Origin: Bacillota bacterium
Lineage (GTDB): Bacteria > Bacillota > Clostridia > Acetivibrionales > DTU013
Reading direction: 5' to 3'
NCBI GenBank assembly: GCA_023418915.1
Contig: JAEZYU010000059.1
Location: forward strand, 33,412-97,411
Length of the DNA stretch: 64,000 bases
The notes under the pieces are model-generated. The model was not told the origin of the DNA, ran no database searches, and saw nothing but the letters and a program-made list of their open reading frames with translations. Positions 25,529-34,347 of the stretch are shown piece after piece; position 1 is the stretch's first letter; the number at the start of each line of letters is the position of its first letter. A program made the translations under genes and the position numbers.

Positions 25529-26750
25529 ATAATCGATCCCTTTCATAAAATTTGTCCCGAATCTGGCGGATCGCCATCACCCATTTGATCTGCTGCCTGA
25601 GATCCTCAAAGACAAACCTGCTTATTTCACTGCCTCTGGCAATTTCAATATATTCGCCTGCAGCGTATGGAACCATCGGTATATTTTTCATTGGAAATAC
25701 CATTCTCTTCTGCTCTCCGTTAATAGTGCCTGAATATACGATCTCTTCCCTGTTCAGACTGACAACACCAAAGCCAAGGTGTTGATAACCGTATTTGCCC
25801 GGCTCGGCAGTTTTAAGCTCTGTCTGCGCCTCCAAACTGAATAGCTCGCTTTGTATCTCGTCCTCGATACTCTCCTTCTGGAAATCGAACCATTTATCGA
25901 TTCCATCAAAATGAACCATATCTGAGGTCTCAGGTTCAAAGAAGCCATATTTGCTCATTCTAACGGCATTGCCGCATTCGCTGCAGAAAAGCCTATCCCC
26001 TTTGGAGCGGAGTGTAAATTCACTTCTGCATGCCGGACATTTATAGAGCACGTATTCCACACCCTCAGCCGGATGCCGGGATTTGAAGGGTACCATTTTC
26101 CTTCTTTGCCATTCATAGTCGTCGAAATATGTAGCCTTCAGTATCCTGGCATAGATCTCACCTTCATGCATAGTGTTGATTTCATCTTTTGTAAGGACTC
26201 TCGATACAGTGGTCTCTATTTTACCGAACCTTGCTTTCTTCGTCCATCTGGGACGGGTCAGGTAACCGCCGTCGGTCTTTATTGCAACGACCGGAACATT
26301 CAAAAACTTGGCCAGCTTTGCTATGCCAAAGACCGCAAAGCCTCCGGGCCTTCCATCGTTTGACAGACATCCGTTCGGAAATATTGCGACCACACCGCCC
26401 CCATCAATGACACCTTTCATTTGCTTTACTGCATTGATGTCATTTGTGAACTGGAATTTCGGAATTACCCCTGTAATACTGAACAGCACCTTATAAACCC
26501 TGCTCCTGAAAAAGTTATAGGCAGCAACATAGTTCATACGCACAGGAAACATGCTCACGCCGGTAATCAAATAATCCAGCCATCCGCTGTGTCCTGCAAC
26601 CACCAGATATGGCGGCTTGATGCCCTCAAGCCCGTTCCTTTCCACAGAATGGCCATATACCAAACGGTAGTAATACTTAGCAAAAAAACATACAGTGTAG
26701 TATAAAATAGCGTTTGGCTTCCTTGTTCTGCTGCAGTTCTTTTTCTTCAC
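25518..26750 (-). CDS. Lysophospholipid acyltransferase-like protein with zinc ribbon
   Basis: The N-terminal half (about 20-215) is a PlsC-like acyltransferase: VAGHSGWLDYLITG has the HX4D catalytic motif and FPNGCLSNDGRPGGFAVFG the substrate region. A zinc ribbon follows (about 238-270; CPACRSEF-N13-CSECGNA), then a C-terminal region of unknown fold (about 275-410). The ribbon and tail are unusual additions to a 240-residue enzyme. The start is GTG with GGGGAG 7 bases upstream. The likely role is phosphatidic acid or related lipid synthesis; the acceptor is not known. First gene of a two-gene unit with the symporter. Confidence 0.78.
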   Translation of the reverse strand: MKKKNCSRTRKPNAILYYTVCFFAKYYYRLVYGHSVERNGLEGIKPPYLVVAGHSGWLDYLITGVSMFPVRMNYVAAYNFFRSRVYKVLFSITGVIPKFQFTNDINAVKQMKGVIDGGGVVAIFPNGCLSNDGRPGGFAVFGIAKLAKFLNVPVVAIKTDGGYLTRPRWTKKARFGKIETTVSRVLTKDEINTMHEGEIYARILKATYFDDYEWQRRKMVPFKSRHPAEGVEYVLYKCPACRSEFTLRSKGDRLFCSECGNAVRMSKYGFFEPETSDMVHFDGIDKWFDFQKESIEDEIQSELFSLEAQTELKTAEPGKYGYQHLGFGVVSLNREEIVYSGTINGEQKRMVFPMKNIPMVPYAAGEYIEIARGSEISRFVFEDLRQQIKWVMAIRQIRDKFYERDRLYEK

Positions 26751-27205
26751 TGCTTCACTCCCCGGGCATTAAATTTTCGATGTAATATGATCCATATGGT
26801 TTGATCCATATAGTTTATCTATATGAATCCTTGGAGCAGTACACGCCACCTAATGGTACACGTCACATTTTGGTACACGCCCCTTAACGGTACACGCCAC
26901 ATTGTGGTGCAAATCACTGTATACTTCACTTAGCATTACTACAACCAGAAGCGGCGAAAATACGTTAAGAGTGCTCACCATATGCCTCCTGTTTGTAGTA
27001 TAACAGACTTTTATGTCCAATCAAATAACGAGTGTTCTTTTTTTCAACTTCTGTGTGTTCATTTGAGAAAATACAGAGGTTAACATGCGATTATGTTACA
27101 TAACACGTTAAGTTACTGCATTATTCAGCTCTATAGAGGTAAGACTAGATAACTTAGCACACAGAACTTGAATTTTTACTCACCCTTCTATAATAAGTAC
27201 TGATA
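26751..27205. other. Gene-free region with short repeats
   Basis: Holds the 17-bp array described separately and otherwise AT-rich, non-coding sequence. No RNA gene or strong open frame is evident. Confidence 0.5.
26838..26905. repeat. Four tandem 17-bp repeats
   Basis: Units (A/G)GTACACGCCAC-N5 at 26838, 26855, 26872 and 26889, exactly 17 bp each, with a fifth start (GGTGC) at 26906. The conserved half is GGTACACG(C/T)C; the last five bases vary. Spacing of 1.6 helical turns and a constant half-site resemble binding-site arrays, but no partner gene adjoins. Confidence 0.85.
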
Positions 27206-27256
27206 AAGAGACCAGACATGCCCCGGTGTAACTGCTAAGGATAGCTGGTCTCTTTG
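27206..27256. terminator. Long-loop hairpin
   Basis: AAAGAGACCAG / CTGGTCTCTTT, 11-bp perfect stem with a loop of about 29 bases. The gene it serves is unclear; it may terminate minus-strand transcription through the tRNA-remnant region. Confidence 0.4.
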
Positions 27257-27330
27257 CGCAAATCAATCCTTTCTTGCCGAGATAGCCAACCAGGTAATAT
27301 GTGCAGTTCCTTCTGTATTTGGAAAGTAAA

Positions 27331-27350
27331 AAACCCTATCTAGCGGGTTT
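27331..27350 (-). terminator. Small terminator after the tRNA remnant
   Basis: Minus-strand AAACCC / GGGTTT stem with 8-base loop and a run of six T, directly after the tRNA-like 3' end. Confidence 0.5.
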
Positions 27351-27351
27351 C

Positions 27352-27383
27352 TAGAGCTGGTAGGCGGAATCGACTGCATACCC
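27352..27383 (-). pseudogene. Remnant of a tRNA 3' end
   Basis: Minus-strand GTCGATTCCGCCTACCAGCT and the following CTA match the T-arm and acceptor 3' strand of the intact tRNA-Thr 200 bp away (GATTCCGTCCACCAGCTCCA) with few changes. No matching 5' half is found upstream. It may be a decayed tRNA or a leftover attachment site. Confidence 0.5.
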
Positions 27384-27523
27384 TTACAATACTTGATCTT
27401 GCTATGCTGGTTCCTTCGGATCACTTGGCCCCCGGAGATCCTCACGTATTCGCTAAAAAATGTATGCATTTTTCTTAACGCTCATACCCTCCCGGGTTCG
27501 ATCCTATTTTGCTTCTTTCCAAT

Positions 27524-27558
27524 AAAAAAAGGCCGTGACATAAGTCGTGACCTTTTTT
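27524..27558 (-). terminator. Terminator of tRNA-Thr
   Basis: Minus strand: AAAAAGGTC-ACGAC / GTCACGGCCTTTTTTT, a stem with one small internal loop and a run of seven T, immediately after the CCA end of the tRNA. Confidence 0.75.
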
Positions 27559-27633
27559 GGAGCTGGTGGACGGAATCGAACCCCCGACCTGCTGATTACA
27601 AGTCAGCTGCTCTACCTGCTGAGCTACACCAGC
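27558..27633 (-). tRNA. trnT: tRNA-Thr (anticodon TGT)
   Basis: A complete cloverleaf of 76 bases including encoded CCA. Acceptor GCTGGTG pairs with CACCAGC; D-arm GCTCAGCAGGTAGAGC; anticodon stem CTGA / TCAG around the loop with TGT, decoding ACA; T-arm loop TTCGATTC. Discriminator base T. Confidence 0.95.
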
Positions 27634-27676
27634 ATCTTAAACTTATTGAGCAGATGATATGCTCAACTGCTTATGT

Positions 27677-27706
27677 ATAATAACACGCTCTCATGCCTTT
27701 AGTCAA
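27677..27706 (-). promoter_or_regulatory. Promoter of tRNA-Thr
   Basis: Minus-strand TTGACT (27701-27706), 18 bases, TATTAT (27677-27682), about 45 bases before the mature tRNA. Confidence 0.55.
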
Positions 27707-27842
27707 CCCCTTTTTTAGAGGAAATATATGCAGCCACATTCATTTACAAAAGGCAAAAATCATATCGTGTGGCGGCGGACATATTACCTTGATATCCTTA
27801 TTATCTTCCACTTTGCAGGTTATCAATTTCAACCTAATTACC

Positions 27843-28679
27843 TCATCCAGTCGCCTTTTTTGCCCTTTTAGAGCTCGCTTCCGCTCTTTTTGTTGTATCC
27901 TTCTTTTTTGTTGCTTTTTTATGAGGTTTTTCTTCCTGTTCGGACAAAGATTTTTCCCACTCTGATATATTTCTCATATAATGCTCCTGAAGCTCCGGGT
28001 ACCCTTTCAGGAACTCACGTGCAGAGTCATTTAGCTCATACACACCTCGTGATACTCTTGTAAACCAGCCATAATGGTTATCCCTCATTATATTCGCCGT
28101 TTTGGCGCTGGTACCCATCTTCCTTAGCTGAGCCGGAGACATATTGCCGTATTTCATCATGCAGCACACTATATGAACAGCCTGCTCCCTGTATGCCGTA
28201 ATCAGCTTAGTTTTGTTTGTCCCCCCGGTGTTGTAGTGTCCGCTTCTTCCTGCTGTTTCCTTAATAATGCTGTATCTTATCCGCTTATTCGCACGAAGAC
28301 TCTTGAGTCGGTCAAAGGTATCAGGATGAAAATGCACCTCTACCCTTCCCCCGTCTTTGGTCAGGGAAACAGTTATAAGTCCGAGTTCAAGGCGGCGCAG
28401 CAGCATGCACATGTCGCCCCAGGCAGCGGTCCTCTTGCCTCCCTTCGGCTTCGGTATCGCCACATACACTGAGTCCGTCGCTCGCTGCCGCTTTACTGCC
28501 TGACTGAGCAGCTTTAGATTGAAGGAGGTTTTCAGCTCGACCACTATCAATTCATCATCCATGATCGCAGCAAGATCACATCCGTTTACTTCCCCCTGCA
28601 CCTGATATCCCTGAGCTTCAAGATAATCACGGACAGGTTTGTACAGATCCGTTTCATGTATGGTATTTCTTTGTGCCAT
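27843..28679 (-). CDS. DUF2161 protein with PD-(D/E)XK nuclease-like fold
   Basis: A 278-residue protein of the DUF2161 family. The N-terminal part (about 8-75) has the PD-(D/E)XK core: a lone Glu in VQGEVNGCDLAAI (the Asp) and LIVVELKTSF (ExK). Residues about 90-225 are a conserved family region that looks helix-rich with a winged-helix-like stretch (YGNMSPAQLRKMGTSAKTANIM). The last 40 residues are Lys/Arg/Ala/Thr-rich and may bind nucleic acid. No biological role is established; family members occur singly in clostridia and proteobacteria. Neighbours (tRNA-Thr, asnB) give no clue. Confidence 0.78.
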   Translation of the reverse strand: MAQRNTIHETDLYKPVRDYLEAQGYQVQGEVNGCDLAAIMDDELIVVELKTSFNLKLLSQAVKRQRATDSVYVAIPKPKGGKRTAAWGDMCMLLRRLELGLITVSLTKDGGRVEVHFHPDTFDRLKSLRANKRIRYSIIKETAGRSGHYNTGGTNKTKLITAYREQAVHIVCCMMKYGNMSPAQLRKMGTSAKTANIMRDNHYGWFTRVSRGVYELNDSAREFLKGYPELQEHYMRNISEWEKSLSEQEEKPHKKATKKKDTTKRAEASSKRAKKATG

Positions 28680-28796
28680 AACAGCTTCACCACTCTTGTC
28701 AATTCATAAATGTATTTTCGACAAATCACTGTGAATTCCTTTAAAAACATACGCTATTGTCAAATAGTACAGGAAAACAGAATGCACCTCATTCAT

Positions 28797-30647
28797 CTAG
28801 CCTGCAGAAAGTCTATACTTTTTCATCCAATAATTTACCTGAATATAATAGGCTATGAGCTGCGGAGCTGCCATCAACTGTCCATACCACGGTTTTCCAT
28901 ACTCTGCAGGTGTATTCATGAATGAAAGCGCCTTTTTCTTATCTATAAGCGGCATAATTGGAGAATTTGGATCGCTGATAATTTCCCTAAAGGTTTGTAT
29001 CAGTAAACGTTCATAGTTTGGGTGATAGGTTTTGGGATAGGGGCTTTTTTTGCGAAACAGAAGCGTTTCGGGCAGCAGATCCCAGCAAGCCTCCCTCAGC
29101 AGGGATTTTGCAGTGCCATTGCGATATTTCATATCCCAGGGCACATTGTAAACATATTCGACTATACGATGATCAGCAAACGGCACCCTTGCTTCAAGAC
29201 CGCTATACATGCTCATTCTGTCCATCCGGTCAAGCAGTGTCTGCATAAACCATTTGATGTTTAGGTATGTAATCTCTCTACGTTTTGCTTCAGTAACCAT
29301 TTCTCCGGCAAGACGGGGCACGGATTCCACAGAATCTGCGTATTTGTCATTCGAATACTCTAGCAGGCGAAGCTCCATGATGACATCAGACGATAAAATC
29401 ACAGTACGGGCACCAATATCTGACGACCAGGGAAAACCGTCAGTATTCACAAGCTCATCTCTGTAAAACCAGGGGTAACCGCCAAAAATCTCATCGGCGC
29501 ATTCACCGGTCAGCGCCACCTTGTTGTGCTTTGCCACCAGCGAGCAGAAATATAGGAGCGATGCATCAACATCTGCCATACCCGGCAGATCCTTAGAATC
29601 AACAACAGAGTACAGCAGGTTGACAAGATCCTCTTCACTGCATTCCAGATATGTGTGGTTCAAATCGTATTCGCCAAGCATCAAATCTACAAATGGCCTG
29701 TCTCGTTCCGGTTGAAAGGCGTTAGCATTGAAAAAGGTGTCATTGTCCTTAAAATCAAAGGAAAAGGTGTTAAGCTGTGACCCGTTGGCCTTGAGATAAT
29801 TTGATGCCACAGCAGTTACTACACTTGAGTCTATCCCTCCTGACAAAAAGCTGCATACCGGTACATCCGACACCATTTGACGTGTTATCGCATCCCGGAC
29901 AAGAAATGAAACTGTTTCTAGTGTTTTGGTATAACCATCAGTATGCTCACAAGCTTCAAGCTCCCAATAACGGTTGTCTCCCAAACCTCCGAGGGAAAAT
30001 ACCACATAATGGCCGGGCAGGATCTCAAAGATATCTTTGAAAACTCCATTGCCGGAAGTCCGGGCAGGACCTATACCAAAAATTTCACGGAAGCTGTCCG
30101 TATTAGTTTTGGGTAATACAAACGGATGATGAAATAATGCCTTGATTTCCGAACCAAATATGAGCATGCTGTCCGTTACTGTGTAAAATAAAGGTTTGAC
30201 CCCCAATCTGTCCCGATACAAAGCGATTTGATTCTTGTGTCCGTCCCAGACCGCAAAGGCAAAAATACCGTTTAGCATACTCACAAAATCATCGCCATAT
30301 TCTATATACGCATAAAGAATCACCTCTGTGTCAGTCGTAGTTTCAAAGTGATACCCTGCTTTTACTAAAAGCGGCTTTATCTCATCCACATTATAAATTT
30401 CTCCATTATAGACTATTACATAATCTGTACCATTGACCTGTCTGGCAAGCGGCTGTGATCCTAGCGCCAGGTCTCTGATAGATAAGCGCGCATGACTAAG
30501 CCCTGTATGCCTGCATAAGTACTCCCCATCGCTGTCACTTCCCCGATGTGCTATAGATTCCCGCATATCTACTAAAACCTTACGCCAAAGACCGCCATTT
30601 TGCAATAAGTCTCTCTCAAAGCTGCAAAATCCTGCTATCCCGCACAT
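28797..30647 (-). CDS. asnB: Asparagine synthase (glutamine-hydrolysing)
   Basis: Makes asparagine from aspartate, ATP and glutamine. It starts MCGIAGFCSF: after Met removal Cys is the class II glutaminase nucleophile; the glutaminase domain (about 1-210) has RLSIRDL and YNGEIYN. The synthetase domain carries the ATP loop FLSGGIDSSVV (about 260-270). At 616 residues it is longer than E. coli AsnB (554) and matches the Bacillus AsnO/AsnB group. Last gene of the 24-kb nitrogen operon, 142 bp after dapL, with a terminator-like hairpin between, so its expression may be set separately by attenuation. Confidence 0.96.
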   Translation of the reverse strand: MCGIAGFCSFERDLLQNGGLWRKVLVDMRESIAHRGSDSDGEYLCRHTGLSHARLSIRDLALGSQPLARQVNGTDYVIVYNGEIYNVDEIKPLLVKAGYHFETTTDTEVILYAYIEYGDDFVSMLNGIFAFAVWDGHKNQIALYRDRLGVKPLFYTVTDSMLIFGSEIKALFHHPFVLPKTNTDSFREIFGIGPARTSGNGVFKDIFEILPGHYVVFSLGGLGDNRYWELEACEHTDGYTKTLETVSFLVRDAITRQMVSDVPVCSFLSGGIDSSVVTAVASNYLKANGSQLNTFSFDFKDNDTFFNANAFQPERDRPFVDLMLGEYDLNHTYLECSEEDLVNLLYSVVDSKDLPGMADVDASLLYFCSLVAKHNKVALTGECADEIFGGYPWFYRDELVNTDGFPWSSDIGARTVILSSDVIMELRLLEYSNDKYADSVESVPRLAGEMVTEAKRREITYLNIKWFMQTLLDRMDRMSMYSGLEARVPFADHRIVEYVYNVPWDMKYRNGTAKSLLREACWDLLPETLLFRKKSPYPKTYHPNYERLLIQTFREIISDPNSPIMPLIDKKKALSFMNTPAEYGKPWYGQLMAAPQLIAYYIQVNYWMKKYRLSAG

Positions 30648-30670
30648 AACAACACCTCACATAAAATAGT

Positions 30671-30709
30671 AAAAAGGCATCCTATCCGACATGTCGGTAG
30701 AACGCCTTT
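30671..30709 (-). terminator. Hairpin before asnB (AAAGGCG type)
   Basis: Minus-strand CAAAGGCGTTCTACCGAC pairs with TCGGATAGGATGCCTTT (several G-T pairs) and is followed by TTAC. It lies between dapL and asnB, 24 bases before the asnB start. Its 5' arm shares CAAAGGCGTTC with the gltB1 leader. It could end the long transcript or act as an attenuator. Confidence 0.65.
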
Positions 30710-30751
30710 GTTCATACTTCAGTATATGCAGACTATCGCACGCACGTGACC

Positions 30752-30815
30752 ATGACAGGGGACGCCATGACAGGGGACGGTTCCGCGTCTTATGACAGGG
30801 GACGGTTCCGTGTCC
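30752..30815. repeat. Tandem GGGGACGG-type repeats at the end of dapL
   Basis: Three partial copies of TGACAGGGGACGGTTCCG-(C/T)GTC, starting near 30752 (short form), 30768 and 30793. The third lies within dapL and encodes its last residues. The core GGGACGGTTC is also that of the purR leader array. Confidence 0.85.
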
Positions 30816-31980
30816 TAAGCTTTGTCGCAGCTTTTACGATATTGTCTCTGTCGCCGAAGGCGGTGAGCCTGAAAAAACCTTCTCCGTTTGCTCCGAAGCC
30901 GGCACCGGGCGTGCCGACGATACCGAAGTTATTCAGAAGATGATCGAAGAATTCCCATGAAGACATGCCATTGGGACATTTCAGCCAGACATACGGTGAG
31001 TTCTCTCCTCCCACAAACCAAATGCCAAGCTCTCTGAGCGTATCGGAAATTATTTGTGCGTTCTGCATATAGTATTCGATATTCTTTTTAGCTTGCCTGA
31101 GTCCTTCATCTGTTAATACTGCTTCGGCGCCGCGTTGAACAATGTAGGGTACGCCGTTGAATTTTGTGGTCTGCCGGCGCAGCCACAGGTCGTTCAGTGA
31201 AACCTTTCCTCGTATCAGCTCATGCGGGATAACTGTGTAGCCGCAGCGGGTGCCGGTAAAGCCTGCAGTTTTGGAAAGTGAGCAAAACTCAATGGCGCAG
31301 CTGCGGGCACCTTCTATCTGGTAGATGCTTGTCGGCAGGCTCGGATCCCGCACAAAGCTTTCATATGCGCTGTCAAAGAGAATCACCGCATCCTGCTCCA
31401 GAGCATAAGTTACCCACCTCTCCAGCTGTTCCCGGCTGTATACTGCACCGGTTGGATTGTTTGGCGAGCACAGATAAATAATGTCTGCCTTAACGTCTTT
31501 GTCCGGCATTGGCAAAAATCCGTTTTCCTCATTTCCGTTCGCATATGCGATTTTCCGCCCGGCCATTATGTTGGTGTCCGCATAGACAGGATAGACCGGG
31601 TCGGTAATAAGTACGGTGTTGTCCGAGCTGAAAATATCAAGGATATTCCCCAGGTCGCTTTTGGCTCCGTCGCTGATAAACACCTCGGTGTCCGAGATCG
31701 CAACACCTTTTGCGGCATAATAAGAGCATACTGCCTGTCTCAGAAAGTCATACCCCTGATAATCCCCATACCCCCGGAAGGTTGCCTGATTTCCCATTTC
31801 AAGTACGGCACGCTGCATCGCTTCTACTGCTACAGACACAAGCGGCAGTGTGACATCGCCGATGCCAAGCCGGATAACTTCCCTGCCGGGATTTTGTGCC
31901 TCAAATTCCTTTACCCTGTTTGCAATATTGAAAAAAAGATAGCTGTCCTTCAGATTCAAATAGTTCTTATTGATTTTCAT
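30790..31980 (-). CDS. dapL: LL-diaminopimelate aminotransferase
   Basis: A PLP enzyme converting tetrahydrodipicolinate plus glutamate directly to LL-diaminopimelate, bypassing the acyl pathway; DapF in the same operon does the next step to meso-DAP. Motifs: RLGIGDVTLPL, LCSPNNPTGAVYSREQ, and the PLP-binding Lys in CSLSKTAGFTGTRCGY. Start at ATG 31978-31980 with AGGAGG 6 bases upstream; the frame extends upstream into nadE without support. 396 residues, normal. The last eight residues (RTRNRPLS) are encoded by a copy of the GGGGACGG repeat, so the native C-terminus has been replaced or extended. Confidence 0.95.
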   Translation of the reverse strand: MKINKNYLNLKDSYLFFNIANRVKEFEAQNPGREVIRLGIGDVTLPLVSVAVEAMQRAVLEMGNQATFRGYGDYQGYDFLRQAVCSYYAAKGVAISDTEVFISDGAKSDLGNILDIFSSDNTVLITDPVYPVYADTNIMAGRKIAYANGNEENGFLPMPDKDVKADIIYLCSPNNPTGAVYSREQLERWVTYALEQDAVILFDSAYESFVRDPSLPTSIYQIEGARSCAIEFCSLSKTAGFTGTRCGYTVIPHELIRGKVSLNDLWLRRQTTKFNGVPYIVQRGAEAVLTDEGLRQAKKNIEYYMQNAQIISDTLRELGIWFVGGENSPYVWLKCPNGMSSWEFFDHLLNNFGIVGTPGAGFGANGEGFFRLTAFGDRDNIVKAATKLRTRNRPLS

Positions 31981-32002
31981 TTCTGCCTCCTGCTCTCTGT
32001 AA

Positions 32003-32731
32003 TCACTCTGTGTAGTTAACCGGCATTTTGCATTTGTGCCTGCTGGCATTGTGATATCTTTCAATTATTTCCTTATCCATCTCACTCACAGTCCCGTTAA
32101 GCAAAAATTCATCTATGCTGCGATAGGTTACACCCATCTCGCTCTCGTCCGTCTGGCCGTCATAAAGTCCGGCGGAGGGAGCTTTTGTAATAATAGTATC
32201 GGGCGCACCTAAAAAGCGCAGAAATTCATAGACCTCCGTCACGGTAAGATCGGCTATCGGATTGAAGTCACATGCTCCATCGCCCCATTTCGTAAAGTAC
32301 CCCATATACCCTTCACTGCGGTTGCCGGTCCCAGCCACAAGCCTGTTTTCACTGGATGCCACTGCATAAAGCGTTGCCATGCGGAGCCGTGGGGCAATAT
32401 TTGATATAGCCGGCTGAGTCAGCTCGGCAACACTGTCTATTGCATCCAGCAGTGAATCACGGACTTCGGTCAGGTCTGCGACACGCACTGTGATATCAAA
32501 CTGCCGGGCCAAAGCTTCGGCATCGCTCTTGTCTATTTCATAATTACGCTTGCTGCCACAGGGCATTATCAAGCCGACTGTATCGGCACACGCTTTTTTA
32601 CAGAGAATACCCACAAGAGCGCTGTCCTTACCGCCGCTGCTGCCGTAGACAATTCCACCGGCGTTGGCGGATGAAAGCACTTCCCGAATAAATGCGGTCC
32701 TGTTCTCCAACTCCTTCTCATAATCTCTCAT
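32003..32731 (-). CDS. nadE: NAD synthetase, ammonia-dependent type
   Basis: Amidates nicotinate adenine dinucleotide to NAD. The 242-residue protein is only the synthetase domain, with the PP-loop YGSSGGKDSALVG, TGNRSEGYMGYFTKWGDG and LTVTEVYEFLRFL; there is no glutaminase domain, so it should use ammonia directly. ATG at 32729-32731 has AAGGAGG 6 bases upstream; the ATG two codons earlier touches that ribosome site. It overlaps pyrG by 14 bases, implying coupling. A nad gene in this cluster makes sense only as another ammonia/ATP amidation step. Confidence 0.93.
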   Translation of the reverse strand: MRDYEKELENRTAFIREVLSSANAGGIVYGSSGGKDSALVGILCKKACADTVGLIMPCGSKRNYEIDKSDAEALARQFDITVRVADLTEVRDSLLDAIDSVAELTQPAISNIAPRLRMATLYAVASSENRLVAGTGNRSEGYMGYFTKWGDGACDFNPIADLTVTEVYEFLRFLGAPDTIITKAPSAGLYDGQTDESEMGVTYRSIDEFLLNGTVSEMDKEIIERYHNASRHKCKMPVNYTE

Positions 32732-34337
32732 ATACATCCTCCTTCAACGCTGCCCTGACAAGCCCTAAAAATAACGGATGAGGTTTATTGGGACGGCTTA
32801 GGAATTCAGGGTGGAACTGTACACCAATATAGAATGGATGCAGGCTCTGTGGCAATTCAGCCGCTTCCACCAGCTTGTTGTTGGGCGATGTGCCGCAAAA
32901 GCGCAGCCCGTTATCTGACAAAATTTCTCTATAATCATTATTTACCTCGTAGCGATGACGATGGCGTTCACTGATTTCATCGACACCGTACAGTGTGTGC
33001 ATCAGGGTGTCGGGAGCAATTTTGCATGGATACGCTCCAAGCCGCATGGTGCCGCCTTTTTGTGTGACTCCGATCTGATCGGGCATCGTATCGATCACAC
33101 GGTGTGCGGCATTCTCACAAAACTCACCGGAATTTGCTCCCTCAAGTCCTGCAGCATGACGGGCAAATTCAATGACTGCTATCTGGAGTCCAAGACAGAT
33201 ACCCAGAAACGGAATCTTGTTTTCTCTTGCATATCGGCAGGCTGTTATCTTCCCTTCGATGCCCCGGTCTCCAAAGCCGCCCGGAACGATTATCCCACCT
33301 GCACCGTTCAGCAGCTCCCCTACATTGTCAGGTGTTACATCTTCACTGTCTGTCCATAGAATATTTACGTTTGTCCCCGTTTCAAACCCTGCGTGATTAA
33401 GACTCTCAATAATGGATAGATACGCATCGTGAAGCCTGACATATTTTCCGACGATGGCGACGGTGACCTCTTTTTTCCTTGCCATGATCTTTGCTGTCAT
33501 GGACTGCCATTCCTGCAAATCGGGTTCAGGCGCATCAAGCCTGAGTTCTCTGCAGGCTACTCTGTCCAGCCCCTTATCATGCAGCATGATCGGAGCTTCG
33601 TACAGGCATGGTACGGTCAGGTTTTCGATGACGCAATCGGGCTTCACATTACAAAACAGTGAGATCTTTGCCTTTATTCCATCATCGAGCGGCTCATCGG
33701 CTCTGGCAACTATAATATTAGGAGAGATACCCATGGCACGCAGCTCCTTGACTGAGTGCTGTGTCGGTTTAGATTTATGTTCTCCTGAGCCTTTCAGATA
33801 TGGGATCAGTGTCACATGTATAAAAAGGCAGTTTTCGTATCCGGCCTCAAGAGATATTTGACGGATCGCCTCTAAAAACGGCTGACTTTCTATGTCGCCT
33901 GTGGTGCCGCCGATCTCTGTGATCAATACATCAGCTTCGCTGTTTTTGGCTCCGGCATAGATGAAATCCTTGATCTCTCCTGTGATATGCGGTATAACCT
34001 GCACTGTCTCCCCCAGATAACCTCCTTCCCGCTCACGATTCAACACATTCCAGTAAACCTTTCCGGATGTGAGATTTGAAAGCTGGGTCAGATTTTCGTC
34101 GATAAATCGTTCATAATGTCCCAGGTCAAGATCAGTTTCCGCTCCGTCATCTGTAACAAATACCTCACCATGCTGGAACGGACTCATGGTGCCGGGGTCG
34201 ACATTCATATACGGATCAAGCTTCTGTGCCGCCACCTTTAGTCCGCGCTGTTTCAGAAGCCTGCCCAGAGATGCGGCGGTGATGCCTTTCCCCAGGCCTG
34301 AAACGACCCCTCCTGTTACAAAGATATATTTAGTCAT
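32718..34337 (-). CDS. pyrG: CTP synthase
   Basis: Makes CTP from UTP, ATP and glutamine. Synthetase domain (about 1-270) begins MTKYIFVTGGVVSGLGKG; the glutaminase domain (about 290-530) has the nucleophile in LGICLGLQIAVIEF and the His-Glu pair in GVQFHPEF. 539 residues, normal. Start ATG at 34335-34337 is where the conserved N-terminus begins; the frame extends 21 codons upstream into guaA without conservation. Lies 10 bases after guaA. Confidence 0.97.
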   Translation of the reverse strand: MTKYIFVTGGVVSGLGKGITAASLGRLLKQRGLKVAAQKLDPYMNVDPGTMSPFQHGEVFVTDDGAETDLDLGHYERFIDENLTQLSNLTSGKVYWNVLNREREGGYLGETVQVIPHITGEIKDFIYAGAKNSEADVLITEIGGTTGDIESQPFLEAIRQISLEAGYENCLFIHVTLIPYLKGSGEHKSKPTQHSVKELRAMGISPNIIVARADEPLDDGIKAKISLFCNVKPDCVIENLTVPCLYEAPIMLHDKGLDRVACRELRLDAPEPDLQEWQSMTAKIMARKKEVTVAIVGKYVRLHDAYLSIIESLNHAGFETGTNVNILWTDSEDVTPDNVGELLNGAGGIIVPGGFGDRGIEGKITACRYARENKIPFLGICLGLQIAVIEFARHAAGLEGANSGEFCENAAHRVIDTMPDQIGVTQKGGTMRLGAYPCKIAPDTLMHTLYGVDEISERHRHRYEVNNDYREILSDNGLRFCGTSPNNKLVEAAELPQSLHPFYIGVQFHPEFLSRPNKPHPLFLGLVRAALKEDVYERL

Positions 34338-34347
34338 ATGTTCCACC

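Noticed and set aside
27263..27469. Minus-strand 68-codon frame near the tRNA remnant
   Set aside because: No ribosome site, no recognisable domain, and it runs through the tRNA remnant and its terminator; the hairpin downstream is the only support.
27393..27680. Plus-strand open frame across the tRNA-Thr region
   Set aside because: Its C-terminal half is the translated complement of the tRNA, a common false gene.
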